Shown here one piece after another: positions 9,280 through 19,551 of a stretch of DNA of 54,587 nt. The notes below the pieces were generated by a model. The model was not told the DNA's origin. It worked only from the letters and a program-made list of their open reading frames with translations, and ran no database searches. The translations under genes and the position numbers were made by a program. The DNA comes from Bryobacterales bacterium. Lineage in GTDB: Bacteria; Acidobacteriota; Terriglobia; Bryobacterales; Bryobacteraceae. The number at the start of each line of letters is the position of its first letter. Position 1 is the stretch's first letter. Location of the stretch: NCBI GenBank assembly GCA_003163855.1, contig PLRJ01000091.1:1-54587 (forward strand). The letters run 5' to 3'.

Positions 9280-10269
9280 ATGCAAAAAAGGTATCACTGG
9301 AAGCTGAAGCAACGCGAAGTAGTTTTATTTGAAAAGACGTTGCTTATGGGCATTCTGAATGTCACTCCCGACTCGTTTTCAGATGGCGGCCTGTACAACG
9401 AGCCGGAGAAAGCGCTCGCGCGGGCACTCGAAATGGAAGCGGAAGGCGCGGACATCCTGGATATTGGTGCCGAAACTACCAAGCCAGGGTCTGCGCGTAT
9501 ATCGGAAGCTGAAGAACTGCGGCGTCTCATCCCGGTCTTGAAAAAACTGAAAGGCATGCTGACCATTCCGATATCGGTTGATACCTATAAGGCTGCTGTA
9601 GCCGAGAAGGCACTGGAGCATGGCGCGGAAATTATCAACGATCCTAGCGGCTTGTTGCACGATCAGCAATTGGCAAAGGCAGTTACAAAGCACGATGCCG
9701 GCCTGATCATCAACCACATGCGCGGCACTCCTGAAACTTGGTCCAGGCTTCCTCCGATCAAAGACCTAATGCGTTCCCTGCATGGCGATCTCGAGGCGGC
9801 CGCAAACCGGGCACGACAAGCCGGCGTGCTGAAGCACCAGATTGTTTTGGACCCCGGCCTTGGATTTGGTAAGCGCCGCGAACAGAATGCCGAGATCATT
9901 GCCAAACTCGGAGCCCTGCGCACGTTGGACTTTCCCCTTCTGCTGGGGCCTTCTCGCAAAGCCTTCTTACAAAAAGAGCAAGCCGTTGAAGTTGAGTTCG
10001 CAACGGCCGCTGCAGTAGCTGCATGTGTGTTGAACGGCGCGTATATCGTCCGCGTTCATAGCGTCAAGCAGATGCGCAGCGCCATTGACATCGCCGACAT
10101 GATCAGGCAAGCAAGCGTGGTGGAAGAGGAGCAGCCGGCTGATGAACCGCGCACCCGCACTCTCCCCAGGCAAGATGAGCCCGCCCCACGAAAACGTCCG
10201 CCGCTCAGACGTGCTGGCACCCCGGACAGTAGTGCGTCCCCCGCTGGCCCAGAACGATTCGGCAAATAG
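9280..10269 (+). CDS. folP: Dihydropteroate synthase
   Basis: DHPS joins 6-hydroxymethyl-7,8-dihydropterin diphosphate to p-aminobenzoate in folate synthesis. The diagnostic motifs appear in order: LLMGILNVTPDSFSDGG, GADILDIGAETTKPGS, IINDPSG, HMRGTPETW, LDPGLGFGKRREQN, LLGPSRKAFL and the final VRVHSVK. The catalytic TIM barrel ends near residue 275. The remaining 50 or so residues are a Glu/Pro/Arg-rich tail of low complexity that is not part of the family fold. The last 65 bases lie antisense to the 3' end of mutM. A weak ribosome-binding site precedes the ATG at 9280. Confidence 0.95.
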   Translation: MQKRYHWKLKQREVVLFEKTLLMGILNVTPDSFSDGGLYNEPEKALARALEMEAEGADILDIGAETTKPGSARISEAEELRRLIPVLKKLKGMLTIPISVDTYKAAVAEKALEHGAEIINDPSGLLHDQQLAKAVTKHDAGLIINHMRGTPETWSRLPPIKDLMRSLHGDLEAAANRARQAGVLKHQIVLDPGLGFGKRREQNAEIIAKLGALRTLDFPLLLGPSRKAFLQKEQAVEVEFATAAAVAACVLNGAYIVRVHSVKQMRSAIDIADMIRQASVVEEEQPADEPRTRTLPRQDEPAPRKRPPLRRAGTPDSSASPAGPERFGK

Positions 10270-10996
10270 CTTTGCCACAGCGCGGACACGCTTCTCCGGC
10301 CCGGCCGTAAACGTTGTGCTGCTGCTGATAACTGCCGCAGGCCCCGTCCGCATCCACATAATTCGATATCGACGAACCGCGATGCAGCACCGCCAGTTTC
10401 AGGATGGCAAGCACCTGATCATGAAGCCGTTGCGCGCGCTTTCGCGAAAGCTTGCTGGCTCGCGCTTTCGGATGAATGGCCGAAGCGAACAGGGCTTCAT
10501 CGGCATAGATGTTACCCACGCCTCCAATAAACGCTTGATTCAGCAGCACGGTCTTAATGCTGCCGCTACGCCGCTTTAACCGGCTTAGAAATTCCTCGAA
10601 GGTAACGGTAAGCGCATCCGGACCAACTTTTTGCCGTTCCTCGGGAAGTTCGGGGTAAAACTCAAATCGCCCGAACTGCCTAACATCGTCGTAAATCAAA
10701 GTGCCGTCTTCAAGGCCCAAAATCGCGCGCGCATATTTCGTGCGGATCCCGTTCCAAAGCAGCTTGCCAGTCATGCCAAGGTGAATGTAGAGAACTCCGC
10801 CATCCAGTTCGAAGAATACTTGTTTGCCATGGCGGCGCACATCCTTGATTTGGCGACCCATTAGTGCCTGCTCGGTGGAACGATGCTCGCCGCGCGTAAC
10901 GCGCCTGGAGTTCACTTCAGCCGAGAGTATTCGCTTGCCGAGCACGTAAGGCCGGATGGAACGGACGACAGTTTCGACTTCAGGTAGTTCTGGCAA
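10205..10996 (-). CDS. mutM: Formamidopyrimidine-DNA glycosylase
   Basis: The 263-residue protein starts PELPEVETVVRSI after a TTG codon, giving the catalytic Pro2 and Glu3 once the initiator Met is removed. KLLW and HLGMTGK mark the N-terminal domain, GGVGNIYADEALF the helix-two-turn-helix, and CPRCGK...YCPGC the C-terminal zinc finger. It excises 8-oxoguanine and formamidopyrimidines and nicks the site. The TTG start is only 5 bases after the Rieske stop, with no good ribosome-binding site, so it probably relies on coupled translation. Its 3' end overlaps folP on the opposite strand, and the zinc finger codons fall close to or in that overlap. Confidence 0.96.
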   Translation of the reverse strand: MPELPEVETVVRSIRPYVLGKRILSAEVNSRRVTRGEHRSTEQALMGRQIKDVRRHGKQVFFELDGGVLYIHLGMTGKLLWNGIRTKYARAILGLEDGTLIYDDVRQFGRFEFYPELPEERQKVGPDALTVTFEEFLSRLKRRSGSIKTVLLNQAFIGGVGNIYADEALFASAIHPKARASKLSRKRAQRLHDQVLAILKLAVLHRGSSISNYVDADGACGSYQQQHNVYGRAGEACPRCGKAICRIVLGQRGTHYCPGCQHV

Positions 10997-11001
10997 AGGA
11001 A

Positions 11002-11307
11002 TTAAGGGAGTTCGACAAAGACCTGATCGCCCTGTAGATGAACTGGATACGTTTTTAGGTGTTCATCCTCACCCACCTGGCACGCACCAGTACAAGCATC
11101 GAATTCCCACCCGTGCCAGGGACACACCAGCGTGGAACCGTGCAGCGCCCCTTGTCCCAGGGGACCTCCTTCATGCGGGCAAATACCGTCAACGCAGTGG
11201 AACTTGCCGCCCACATTGCACACCGCGTAAACGGCATCACCGACTTCAAGCTCCGTTACAGAACCAGGAGGAATTTCAGAAAGAGACTTAACCTTAACCA
11301 AGGGCAT
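11002..11307 (-). CDS. Rieske [2Fe-2S] ferredoxin-like protein
   Basis: The 101-residue protein is a single soluble Rieske domain. The cluster ligands are visible as C-P-H (GICPHEGGPLGQG) and C-P-W-H-G-W (LVCPWHGWEFD), the arrangement of non-haem dioxygenase ferredoxins and of NirD-like proteins. The length fits a stand-alone electron carrier. No dioxygenase partner gene is nearby; it is cotranscribed with mutM (5-base gap), so its physiological partner is unknown. It is divergent from the tRNA-Thr gene 78 bases away. Confidence 0.9.
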   Translation of the reverse strand: MPLVKVKSLSEIPPGSVTELEVGDAVYAVCNVGGKFHCVDGICPHEGGPLGQGALHGSTLVCPWHGWEFDACTGACQVGEDEHLKTYPVHLQGDQVFVELP

Positions 11308-11385
11308 GCTTCTAACATAGCCGCATACAAAATTCCTGCCCCCACCACCGCCCCCTCACCTGCTAAAATCGTAGTAACGCTCGAA

Positions 11386-11461
11386 GCCACCCTAGCTCAG
11401 TTGGTAGAGCATCTCATTCGTAATGAGAGGGTCGTCAGTTCGATTCTGACGGGTGGCTCCA
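11386..11461 (+). tRNA. tRNA-Thr (CGT anticodon)
   Basis: A complete 76-base cloverleaf with encoded CCA. The acceptor arms GCCACCC and GGGTGGC pair perfectly. The anticodon stem TCTCA/TGAGA holds the loop TTCGTAA with anticodon CGT, which reads ACG. The T arm carries GTTCGATTC. The 3' end lies 4 bases from the stop codon of the convergent hybrid kinase gene. I see no integrated element or duplicated tRNA end nearby. Confidence 0.95.
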
Positions 11462-11465
11462 TCAC

Positions 11466-14267
11466 TTATCGTGAGGTAAAACGCTGGATCGCTGGCTTTA
11501 CATCCTCAAACGCCGCGTCCAACTTCTGCAGGAGAGCGAAAGCTTCCACTTCATCGCCGTTCATGCCTAATTGCTCTCCAGTCGCGGCGAGCTTTTGCAT
11601 CGTTGTGCAACCGACATTTGCGGCCGAACCCTTAATGGCATGAGCAGCCAGCATCGCTGCTTGAACGTCGGAATCGGCAATGGCCTTGGCAAGAGCGGCC
11701 AGTTGCTGGGGCATGCTATCGACAAAAGCTCCAGCGACGCGTTCCGCGAGGCTTTGATCGTCCATAAGCCGATCGATTAAAGCATCTGGGTCGAACGCAC
11801 ATTCTTTCAGCACAGCTTCGGCCGGCAATGGAACGACTGCATTGGCGAGCGTTTCCTTGGCGGTCTGCACATCCGCCAGCGCTTGCAGCAAGAGTACGGC
11901 CCGGACTGGTTTCGTTACATAACCGTCCATCCCGGCTGCCAGGCACTTTTCTTCGTAGCCGGCCAAGGCATGCGCTGTCATCGCAATCACTGGCATGTGA
12001 GCGCCGGTGTGTCGCTCGCTCTCTCTAATTGCCGCAGTTGCCTGAAAACCGTCCATCAGCGGCATTTGTATGTCCATCAGCACCACATCGAAGTCATGCA
12101 CGGCAAGCAATGGGCCCACCTCGGCGCCGTTGTTGGCAACTTCCACGGTATGACCAGCCTTTTGCAGTATGCCGCAAGCAACAAGCTGATTAACCCTATC
12201 GTCTTCGGCTAAAAGGATGTGGAGTTTTCGGTCTCCTGTTTTGTCCTTGGGCGCAGACGGCGTTGTATTCGCTTGCTTAGATTTGGCGTGTTCGTCAGCT
12301 ATCGGTACAAGCTTGGCAGGTTCCCTTCGCCCGAGAGCGGAGGAAACGGCAGCGCGCAATTCGGAGCGCCGAACCGGCTTAGTCAAATAAGCCGCCACCC
12401 CTAGTTCTCGAGCACGTGCGAAATCGCCCAGGTGTTCACCTGAAGTGAGCATCAGAACATGTTTGGCGCCGGACCCAGTCCCGCGCATTTCTTCCGCCAA
12501 CGCAAAGCCATCCATTTCCGGCATGTGGATATCGGTCAGAACAATGTCGAAAGGATGGACACTATCCGTTTGCCGCCTGATAAGATCCAGGGCTTCGCGC
12601 GCACCGCAGGCCATTTCCGGGCGCATCCCCCAGGTACGCAAGAGTTCCTCGAGAATGCGGCGATTTGTTGCATTATCGTCAACGACCAGTACGGATATGC
12701 CTTCAAGCGAGACATTGTCCTGTCGCAGGCATTCCTCGTCCTTTTCTGAGACGACCCCGACCGAGGCGGTAAATTTGAAACGGCTGCCCTTGCCAGGTTC
12801 GCTCTCCAATTCGATTCCGCCACCCATCGCCTTGGCCAAGCGCTCGGATATAGTCAGGCCAAGCCCAGTTCCACCAAACTTGCGGGTAGTAGACCCATCA
12901 GCCTGGGAGAAAGCTTGAAAGATGAGCTTTTGCTTGTCCGGAGGAATCCCGATGCCAGTGTCTGCTACTACAAAGTCAAGGAATAAACGGTCACCCTGCT
13001 GCTCTCCGCGGCTAACGTCCACAGTGACTTCGCCAGCGTTTGTGAACTTAATCGCATTACCCACCAGATTGGTAAGAATCTGGCGGATTCGTGTGGCGTC
13101 ACCTAACGCGAAGCTTGGCACGTCAGGCCGCAAACCGCCAATAAGATCGAGCCCTTTAGCGTGCGCCGAGACTGCCAGGGTCTTAATTGTTTCTTCCACC
13201 AAGTCGCAAACATTGAACCGCGCGGAATCGAGTTCCAGCCGGCCAGCCTCGATTTTGGAGAAATCGAGGATGTCGTTGATCACCGCCAGCATCAGATCGG
13301 CCGACATGCCGACAGTTTCCAGGTAGCCGCGCTGAGTTTCATCGAGCTCAGTTTCAAGCACCAGATTCGTCATGCCAATCACGCCGTTCATGGGCGTACG
13401 GATCTCGTGGCTCATGTTGGCGAGGAATTCACTTTTAGCGCGGCTGGCTGCCTCGGCATTTTCTTTGGCTAACAACAACCCGGCGTTCGATTCGATCAGT
13501 TCGGCGGTACGCGCTTTGACCTCCTGTTCCAGATGGTCGCGGTGGAGCAGCAATTCCTTGTCCCGGCGCTCGATTTCCGACAGCATTTCATTGAACACTT
13601 CGGTGAGTTGGCCGAGATCGTCGTCCGCGATCTTAATGGCACGGGTGGAATATTTCTTCTCACGCGAGACGACTTTTGCGGCTTGTCCTAAGTGAGCTAT
13701 CGGGTCGAGAATCACCCCTTGCAGCCGCGATGCCAGCACGAGACCGAGAAGCCACGCTGCCGCGAGAATGGCAGCGACGATGTACGCAAACCGCCGTAGC
13801 GTCGTGTTGAGCTGATCCAGGTCGGATTCCAAGTAGACCGTGCCAAGTTTCGACCCGCCCAACACAATGCTCTTAAAAGCAATCAACCGGTTGGGTTCAA
13901 ACCAGACGCCATCAGCCATGTTGGAAGGCATTGCGGAAGGCGGCGCGGCGGCTCGGCGGTAACTGGCTAGCGTGCGGCCTCCGGCAGTTAGGATTCTAGC
14001 CGCGACAATTTGGCGCTTCACGCTCAGCGAGGACAGAATTTCGTCCCCCACCTTAGAGTCTTCAAAGCTTAGCGCGGCGGTACTATTGGCGCCTACCATT
14101 TCGGCCATCACCGCTAAATCGTTCCGCATGGAATCCCGCTCAGCGACGCGAACATACACCAGAACCGCCACGCAGGCGCACAGGAGAGCTGCCGTAACGG
14201 TGGCCATGATGATCAGCCGTAGCTTGGGTTTAACGTTCAGGTTGCGGTATTTCGTTGCAAGGCTCAT
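11466..14267 (-). CDS. CHASE8-HAMP hybrid sensor histidine kinase with two receivers and HPt
   Basis: The 933-residue membrane kinase has a BarA-like layout. It has a transmembrane helix near residues 17-38, then a periplasmic CHASE8-type domain ([18 protein letters not shown]), a second helix near 160-180, HAMP and a coiled coil. These lead to HisKA with phosphoacceptor His287 ([16 protein letters not shown]), the HATPase ([14 protein letters not shown]), receiver 1 ([10 protein letters not shown]), receiver 2 ([10 protein letters not shown]) and a C-terminal HPt ([12 protein letters not shown]). CHASE8 is also the periplasmic domain of the diguanylate cyclase YfiN, which YfiR inhibits. A YfiR-like gene lies 43 bases upstream in the same operon, so the same kind of control is likely here with a kinase as output (inference). 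Confidence 0.92.
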   Translation of the reverse strand: MSLATKYRNLNVKPKLRLIIMATVTAALLCACVAVLVYVRVAERDSMRNDLAVMAEMVGANSTAALSFEDSKVGDEILSSLSVKRQIVAARILTAGGRTLASYRRAAAPPSAMPSNMADGVWFEPNRLIAFKSIVLGGSKLGTVYLESDLDQLNTTLRRFAYIVAAILAAAWLLGLVLASRLQGVILDPIAHLGQAAKVVSREKKYSTRAIKIADDDLGQLTEVFNEMLSEIERRDKELLLHRDHLEQEVKARTAELIESNAGLLLAKENAEAASRAKSEFLANMSHEIRTPMNGVIGMTNLVLETELDETQRGYLETVGMSADLMLAVINDILDFSKIEAGRLELDSARFNVCDLVEETIKTLAVSAHAKGLDLIGGLRPDVPSFALGDATRIRQILTNLVGNAIKFTNAGEVTVDVSRGEQQGDRLFLDFVVADTGIGIPPDKQKLIFQAFSQADGSTTRKFGGTGLGLTISERLAKAMGGGIELESEPGKGSRFKFTASVGVVSEKDEECLRQDNVSLEGISVLVVDDNATNRRILEELLRTWGMRPEMACGAREALDLIRRQTDSVHPFDIVLTDIHMPEMDGFALAEEMRGTGSGAKHVLMLTSGEHLGDFARARELGVAAYLTKPVRRSELRAAVSSALGRREPAKLVPIADEHAKSKQANTTPSAPKDKTGDRKLHILLAEDDRVNQLVACGILQKAGHTVEVANNGAEVGPLLAVHDFDVVLMDIQMPLMDGFQATAAIRESERHTGAHMPVIAMTAHALAGYEEKCLAAGMDGYVTKPVRAVLLLQALADVQTAKETLANAVVPLPAEAVLKECAFDPDALIDRLMDDQSLAERVAGAFVDSMPQQLAALAKAIADSDVQAAMLAAHAIKGSAANVGCTTMQKLAATGEQLGMNGDEVEAFALLQKLDAAFEDVKPAIQRFTSR

Positions 14268-14310
14268 GGCGTCATTAATTCCACTACATCCTGGCTGACT
14301 TCTTGGCGGT

Positions 14311-14925
14311 TCATTTCTTATTGGCTTGTGCCAGGCTCAATAATTTGGCGCTGATACGCAGTCCGGCATGTTTGGCGGCCGTTTCGCTAATATCGATTCG
14401 GACTTTACTTTCTTCCACTCGAAACTCGATCACTCCGCCGCCAGCGATGAAACCTTCGGACTCTCCGACTGTCAGCACGCTGTATCCCTTTATCGCCTCC
14501 AGAAGCGCGCGCACACGCTTTCTCTCGGCAACGCTTATGAAGACGATTTGGCACTGCCGCGCCTGCTGCGGCTCCTGGATTTCCTGCAGCATCAACGACC
14601 GGCCATCAACTACAATTTGCCGGGCCGCTGCATCCAGCGCCGGCGTAAAAGGATTCGCCCCGAATACGCAAATAGACATCGGATCGGCCGGAGTCTTGAA
14701 GGCTTGTGCGGGCCATTCGACGAACTTGGCAAAATTGAGCAGGAACGCCCCCTTAACGTGATACTCTTCAGCCGGTGAATCAGCCGCCCAACCCTGGCTT
14801 AGATCTGAGGCGAGCACCAGCAGAACTCCACAGTAAATGCGGGCAAAGCACTGCGCCACAGCCCGGCAGTTTCTTGTCCGCGTTGACCAATCGCCGCTTG
14901 GCTCTCGGGCTAGCTTGGTGCCCAT
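14311..14925 (-). CDS. YfiR-family (DUF4154) periplasmic protein
   Basis: The 204-residue protein has a hydrophobic export segment ([18 protein letters not shown]) and then the DUF4154 pattern: [61 protein letters not shown] spread over the domain, and a closing SAKLLSLA. YfiR of Pseudomonas is a periplasmic inhibitor of the CHASE8 protein YfiN. Here it lies between a TonB-dependent receptor gene (18 bases upstream) and a CHASE8 hybrid kinase gene (43 bases downstream), so it probably links an outer membrane event to kinase activity. The start at 14925 is the longest; a later start is possible because the first 25 or so residues are not signal-like. Confidence 0.85.
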   Translation of the reverse strand: MGTKLAREPSGDWSTRTRNCRAVAQCFARIYCGVLLVLASDLSQGWAADSPAEEYHVKGAFLLNFAKFVEWPAQAFKTPADPMSICVFGANPFTPALDAAARQIVVDGRSLMLQEIQEPQQARQCQIVFISVAERKRVRALLEAIKGYSVLTVGESEGFIAGGGVIEFRVEESKVRIDISETAAKHAGLRISAKLLSLAQANKK

Positions 14926-14943
14926 AGTTCGTTTCGACGCATC

Positions 14944-16989
14944 TCACTTAATCTGCTTCTGCCACACTTCGACGCCAAAAAGAACTGTTCTGCCGCGAAT
15001 CACCGGAATTGTGTTCGCCGTATTGGATCCCAAAGCCGGCAGCCACAGGGGCTGATTCAAAAGGTTGTCGCCGTTGAGGAACAAAGCAATTCCACGAGCA
15101 TCATTCTTGATCCAACGCTTTGTCACATCGTATCGAGCATGCGTGCTTATAGAAGGAAACGCTACTGCCGGCGGGTTAAGTGGCGATAGAAAGCCTGCAA
15201 TCTGACCCTGGTAAGCGTCGAACACGCTGAGGGTGCATCCGTTCGCCGAAAGATAACTGACCCCGGCCTTGCCCACCAGGTTTGGACTGGGCGACAAATT
15301 TTTGGCTCCGGGTCCGCTGTCGTTCACCTGGTAGAGGACCGATCCTGTAAGAAACCAGTCGCGCTTCAGGTAATACTTGCCCTCGGCTTCTCCGCCCTGG
15401 AAATGAATAGGCTCGGGATAGTTGTAATATCGCGCAGGGAAGACGGCGCCGTTCTGGATGATGAGATCGGTTTGCCTGCTTTCGAAGTAGTCCACGCTCA
15501 TTTGAAGCCGATTATTCTGATAGGTCACCTGGGCGTCAAGCGTGCCCACCTTCTCCGGCGTCAGATCCGGATTCCCTTTCAGCCCAGGATGATTGAGTAA
15601 GGTTTCGTCCAGGCTGGGAGCGTTATAGGCGCTGCCGTAGAGTAGCTTCATCGTTATGTGGTCCGACGGATTCCAGACTACGCCGACTCGAGGAACAGCA
15701 TTGATCGAAATGGCGCCTATCTTATTTAATTGAACGCCCCCAATTAGTTTTATGTCGTCGGTCAGCTTATGCTCATACTGAACGTATCCTTCGCCGGCGT
15801 TGCGGCTTCCCTTGGCGTCGATCAGGTTTGGCTTCACGCCGAAAAATGTCTCTACACCATCAATGTGGTTATAGACAGTTCCGAAGGTCAGGCGGTCATT
15901 CTCGGAGAAGGTAATGAAGTTGGTCCATTCCAGGTCTGCTTCGTAGGAGTCTCGATGAATGGTCGGGTAATCCGGAGCATCCATAACCGAACGCGTGTAG
16001 GTGTAATTGAAAGCCATCTGCCACTTGGCGCCGGCCTGAAGCGTATATCCCAGATCAGTAAATCCCCGTTTTAAGCGCGTATCTCCCACAATTCCCCTGA
16101 CAAAGGAAGACGATTCCTGTCCGGTGTAGGAAGACATGAAGCTGAGGCCCTTGAAGTTAATTCCCAGGTAGCCGCCAACTCCGTCGTCTCGCAGGGTATC
16201 GTCTTGCGTGGTCACCGTTCCCGCAACGCCCAGTGCTTTTTCGGTGATATTCCAGCGTGGCCACGCGTGGAATTGGCCGCCCTCCACAATGTTAAAGTCG
16301 CCGCGTTGAAACAGCAGGTTCTCTGTTACTGACTCTTCACCAGCGGCGCCATCTGCCGCGCTCACGTGAAACTCGTTGGCCTCGGCCTTCTTCGTGATCA
16401 GATTGATCACGCCGGCGAAAGCATCCGATCCATATAACACCGAACCCGGTCCCTTGACCACTTCAATTCGCTCCAGAGTATTGATGGGAAACGACTCAAG
16501 GATGTCGCTGCTCACCCCACCCTCTAGAATTTCGCGAACCGGGCGGCCATTGATAAGGATAAGAATGTGCCCGGCGTTCGCGCGAGTCTGATCGCCCCGT
16601 ATCGTGATCAGGCTGCTATCTCCCAGGAAAGTGCTGCTGATGCTTAAGCCGGCCACGCGCTCTAGCACCTCCAGCAGCGTGGTGCCGCCGAAGCGTTGTA
16701 ACTCGTCTTGTGTCACCACGGACACAACGCCCGCTGCGTCGGAAAGTTTTTCGGAAAATTTAGATGCTGTCGTGACCTTCGTATTAAAAAGAGAGTCCAA
16801 GTCCATTGCGTAGGGATCGGCAGGAGTGCCCTGCGCAGCAGGGACAGGTTGCGGCGGCTGTTGCGCGAAAAGCAATGGCATAAAAAGCCCGATCATACCT
16901 GGGCCTAAAAGAAGAATTTTACGGATCGCTGGAAGGCATTGGCGAAATGTGCCGGCTCCAGGAAGAGTAGTCTGTTGAATTACTTGCAC
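14944..16989 (-). CDS. TonB-dependent outer membrane receptor
   Basis: The 681-residue protein starts at a GTG (16989). After an export signal and a Gln/Pro-rich stretch comes the segment MDLDSLFNTKVTTASKFSEK, typical of receptors of this subgroup. The plug domain (VVSVVTQDELQRFGG to EVVKGPGSVLYGSDAFAGVINLITKK) spans about residues 70-190, followed by a beta-barrel rich in alternating aromatic strands to the end. No N-terminal secretin-like signalling domain is visible, so it should not signal through an anti-sigma factor. It heads an operon with YfiR-like and CHASE8-kinase genes. The ligand is unknown; relatives of this plug type transport siderophores, corrinoids or sugars. Confidence 0.9.
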   Translation of the reverse strand: MQVIQQTTLPGAGTFRQCLPAIRKILLLGPGMIGLFMPLLFAQQPPQPVPAAQGTPADPYAMDLDSLFNTKVTTASKFSEKLSDAAGVVSVVTQDELQRFGGTTLLEVLERVAGLSISSTFLGDSSLITIRGDQTRANAGHILILINGRPVREILEGGVSSDILESFPINTLERIEVVKGPGSVLYGSDAFAGVINLITKKAEANEFHVSAADGAAGEESVTENLLFQRGDFNIVEGGQFHAWPRWNITEKALGVAGTVTTQDDTLRDDGVGGYLGINFKGLSFMSSYTGQESSSFVRGIVGDTRLKRGFTDLGYTLQAGAKWQMAFNYTYTRSVMDAPDYPTIHRDSYEADLEWTNFITFSENDRLTFGTVYNHIDGVETFFGVKPNLIDAKGSRNAGEGYVQYEHKLTDDIKLIGGVQLNKIGAISINAVPRVGVVWNPSDHITMKLLYGSAYNAPSLDETLLNHPGLKGNPDLTPEKVGTLDAQVTYQNNRLQMSVDYFESRQTDLIIQNGAVFPARYYNYPEPIHFQGGEAEGKYYLKRDWFLTGSVLYQVNDSGPGAKNLSPSPNLVGKAGVSYLSANGCTLSVFDAYQGQIAGFLSPLNPPAVAFPSISTHARYDVTKRWIKNDARGIALFLNGDNLLNQPLWLPALGSNTANTIPVIRGRTVLFGVEVWQKQIK

Positions 16990-17170
16990 GTTTTTATATC
17001 GGCTGAAGACGATTTCTTCACTAGGGTGTCAGTCCTGACGCCGTCACAGGCCGCTATCAGCGCGTATGAGTGCATCCCTCAAAAAGCTAGTAGTAATTCT
17101 ACTGATTTAGATAGATACTTATATTAGGTATGTAGTAGGTTGTCTCGCCCGCCGATGAAAGTGGGGTAGA

Positions 17171-19399
17171 ATGACGCTTCCATTTAAAGGCTGGACGCGA
17201 AGATACGCCGACCGAGGGCCAATTAGCAATCGGCGGTCCCGGTTGTTTGTAGGATTCGCGGTCACCCTGGTCTTAATTTCAGTTCATATCCTGGTTCTCT
17301 CCAACTTCGGCCCGGCGGCGCAACGACCGTTTTATTCCTCTGTCGTTATGCTGCTGGAGGCGGCTGCGGCGATTATTTTCGCTGCCGGCGCCATGCGCCG
17401 TTCGGAAACCGCCGGACGTTATTTCTGGCGGATGATGACGCTTTCATTCTGTATTTACTTCGTAGCGCAGTTGCTGGCCACGCTACAGGTCCCAGTGTTG
17501 CCGGATCCCCTTTTTCTGGCCTCCACGCTGCCGTTCGGCATGGCGCTCTTCCTCGAGCCAAACCACGAAACGACACGTTTTGACTTGCTTCATTGGGCGG
17601 ATCTGCTTCAGTCTGTGCTGTTGTGGATAACCCTGTACGTATACTTCACGCCGTCTGGTATGGCGCCAACTTTTTACGGGCCATTGTGGAATCGAAGTCT
17701 CTTCGGCGATTCGCTAATTGTTCTAACATTCCTGTTGCGCGGAAGGCTGACCGGGTCGGCCACCATTCGCGGTCTATTTCTGCCGATGTCTATTTATTGC
17801 GTGGCGGCAATTCCGGCCGATATCTATTGCAGCCTGCCGCCGGTACCGCGTCCGGGAGAGTGGTTTGACTTGGTATGGGGTGCCGTCTCCCTGTTGCCGG
17901 TGCCGATTGCCTGCAACTGGCAAGGCAAAGAGGAGAGTGCCCCGGCGATGGGGCTGCGGCCGATGCACTTTGCCTTCGAGCAATTCTTTCCGCTGCTGTA
18001 TCCGGCGCTGATCATGATGGCGCTGGGCCGGATCGCGCACTATTATCCAACTGCCGCCGCCGTCATCGGAATCGGTTCCTTTAGCTGCTTCAGTTGCCGC
18101 CTTCTTATTACGCAGAGACGGCTGCGCCTAAGCGAGGCGGGACTGCGCAGAGCCAAACTTGATGCCGATGTGGCCAACCGCGCCAAGAGCGAATTCCTGG
18201 CAAATATGAGCCACGAAATCCGCACGCCCATGAACGGCGTGATCGGCATGACGCATCTGCTGCTGGGCACTCCGTTGGATGATGCTCAGCAGGGCCAAGT
18301 GGAGACGATCCGCTCCAGCGGGCAGGCCCTCCTTGGCATCATCAACGACATTCTCGACTTCTCGAAGATCGAGGCGGGGAAAATCGAGCTGGAAGAGGTC
18401 GACTTCAACCTGCGCACCCTCATCGACGAAACATTAGAATTGGTGGCGGATACAGCGGCCAAGAAAGGGCTCACGCTTGGCGTGAAAGTGGACCCCGATG
18501 TCCCGCTCTCGTTAGTCAGCGACTCTGGCCGGCTGCGCCAGATTCTGCTCAATCTGCTTTCGAACGCGGTCAAGTTCACGCAGCAAGGCTCGGTGCGCAT
18601 CGCCGTGGCGCGCATCCCGTGCGACCAAGTTCCACCATGGCAGGATTGCCTGAATCTCCAATTTTCTGTGAGCGATAGCGGCATTGGACTTTCCCCCGAA
18701 CAACAGGCCAGACTTTTTCAGCCTTTCACCCAGGCAGACGTGTCGACGACGCGGCGTTTTGGGGGCACCGGCTTAGGGCTGAGCATTGTCCGCCGCCTGG
18801 TGGAACTGATGGGCGGCGAAATCGGCGTCTCCAGCGTTCAGGGGCAAGGCACCGACTTCACATTCAACATCGTGGTACGGCCTGGAACCGAAAGGCCGCT
18901 CCCAGAAACGCAGGCGCCTGAGGCTGCCGGTACTCCCCGTCTGCGCTCGAACAGTATCACTCTGCTGCAGAACCTTTTCGCCAACAGCCGCGCGCGCATT
19001 CTGGTGGCTGATGATGTGGCTACAAATCAAAAAGTCGCCGTCGGCATTTTGAACCTGCTTGGATTGAAGGCGGATGCGGTGGCCAATGGCGAGGAGGCGC
19101 TGGCGGCGCTGGAAAGCATCCCTTACGACCTGATTTTGATGGATGTGCAAATGCCCGTGATGGACGGGCTGGAGGCAACTCGCCGGATCCGCGCGTCGCC
19201 AAGCGCCGGAACTCGCCAACTACCGATCATCGCGCTCACCGCCGGCGCCATGCTGGGAGAACGCGAGAACTGTCTTCAGGCGGGCATGGACGACTTTCTT
19301 CCCAAGCCAGTAGCCCCGCAGGCGTTGGCTCGGTGTTTGGAGAAGTGGCTGGTCGCCCCTCAGCGCGCCGCTTCACTGGAACAGGTAGGGCGGCCCTAG
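17171..19399 (+). CDS. Multi-pass membrane hybrid histidine kinase with receiver
   Basis: The 742-residue protein has an N-terminal half of roughly eight to ten hydrophobic helices (for example [19 protein letters not shown] near 25-45, and [20 protein letters not shown]). This half matches no named sensor domain that I recognise. HisKA follows with His348 ([16 protein letters not shown]), then the HATPase ([20 protein letters not shown]) and a C-terminal receiver ([27 protein letters not shown]). There is no HPt, so phosphotransfer to a separate HPt protein is expected. The catalytic core closely resembles that of the 1099-residue kinase at 48.4 kb. It is divergent from the TonB receptor operon with 181 bases between. 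The ATG follows a GTGGGG ribosome-binding site. Confidence 0.9.
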   Translation: MTLPFKGWTRRYADRGPISNRRSRLFVGFAVTLVLISVHILVLSNFGPAAQRPFYSSVVMLLEAAAAIIFAAGAMRRSETAGRYFWRMMTLSFCIYFVAQLLATLQVPVLPDPLFLASTLPFGMALFLEPNHETTRFDLLHWADLLQSVLLWITLYVYFTPSGMAPTFYGPLWNRSLFGDSLIVLTFLLRGRLTGSATIRGLFLPMSIYCVAAIPADIYCSLPPVPRPGEWFDLVWGAVSLLPVPIACNWQGKEESAPAMGLRPMHFAFEQFFPLLYPALIMMALGRIAHYYPTAAAVIGIGSFSCFSCRLLITQRRLRLSEAGLRRAKLDADVANRAKSEFLANMSHEIRTPMNGVIGMTHLLLGTPLDDAQQGQVETIRSSGQALLGIINDILDFSKIEAGKIELEEVDFNLRTLIDETLELVADTAAKKGLTLGVKVDPDVPLSLVSDSGRLRQILLNLLSNAVKFTQQGSVRIAVARIPCDQVPPWQDCLNLQFSVSDSGIGLSPEQQARLFQPFTQADVSTTRRFGGTGLGLSIVRRLVELMGGEIGVSSVQGQGTDFTFNIVVRPGTERPLPETQAPEAAGTPRLRSNSITLLQNLFANSRARILVADDVATNQKVAVGILNLLGLKADAVANGEEALAALESIPYDLILMDVQMPVMDGLEATRRIRASPSAGTRQLPIIALTAGAMLGERENCLQAGMDDFLPKPVAPQALARCLEKWLVAPQRAASLEQVGRP

Positions 19400-19551
19400 G
19401 CGAATCATAGTCCCGCGTGAGCCTTCCGCGCGGAGTTCGTGAGCCCTGGATTTTCCAGGTCCTGGGTTCGGTAGCGCGTGAGGTTGCTGCAGATGCGTCG
19501 TCGCCAGGCAGGAAGATGGTGCTTGGCTGAATGCGGCAAACCAATGTGCGC

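Noticed and set aside
11386-11461. tRNA-Thr as an integration site
   Set aside because: No integrase, no duplicated tRNA 3' end and ordinary chromosomal genes on both sides.
11059-11643. 194-codon frame on the plus strand
   Set aside because: It runs antisense through the Rieske gene, across the tRNA-Thr gene and into the kinase 3' end; a shadow frame.
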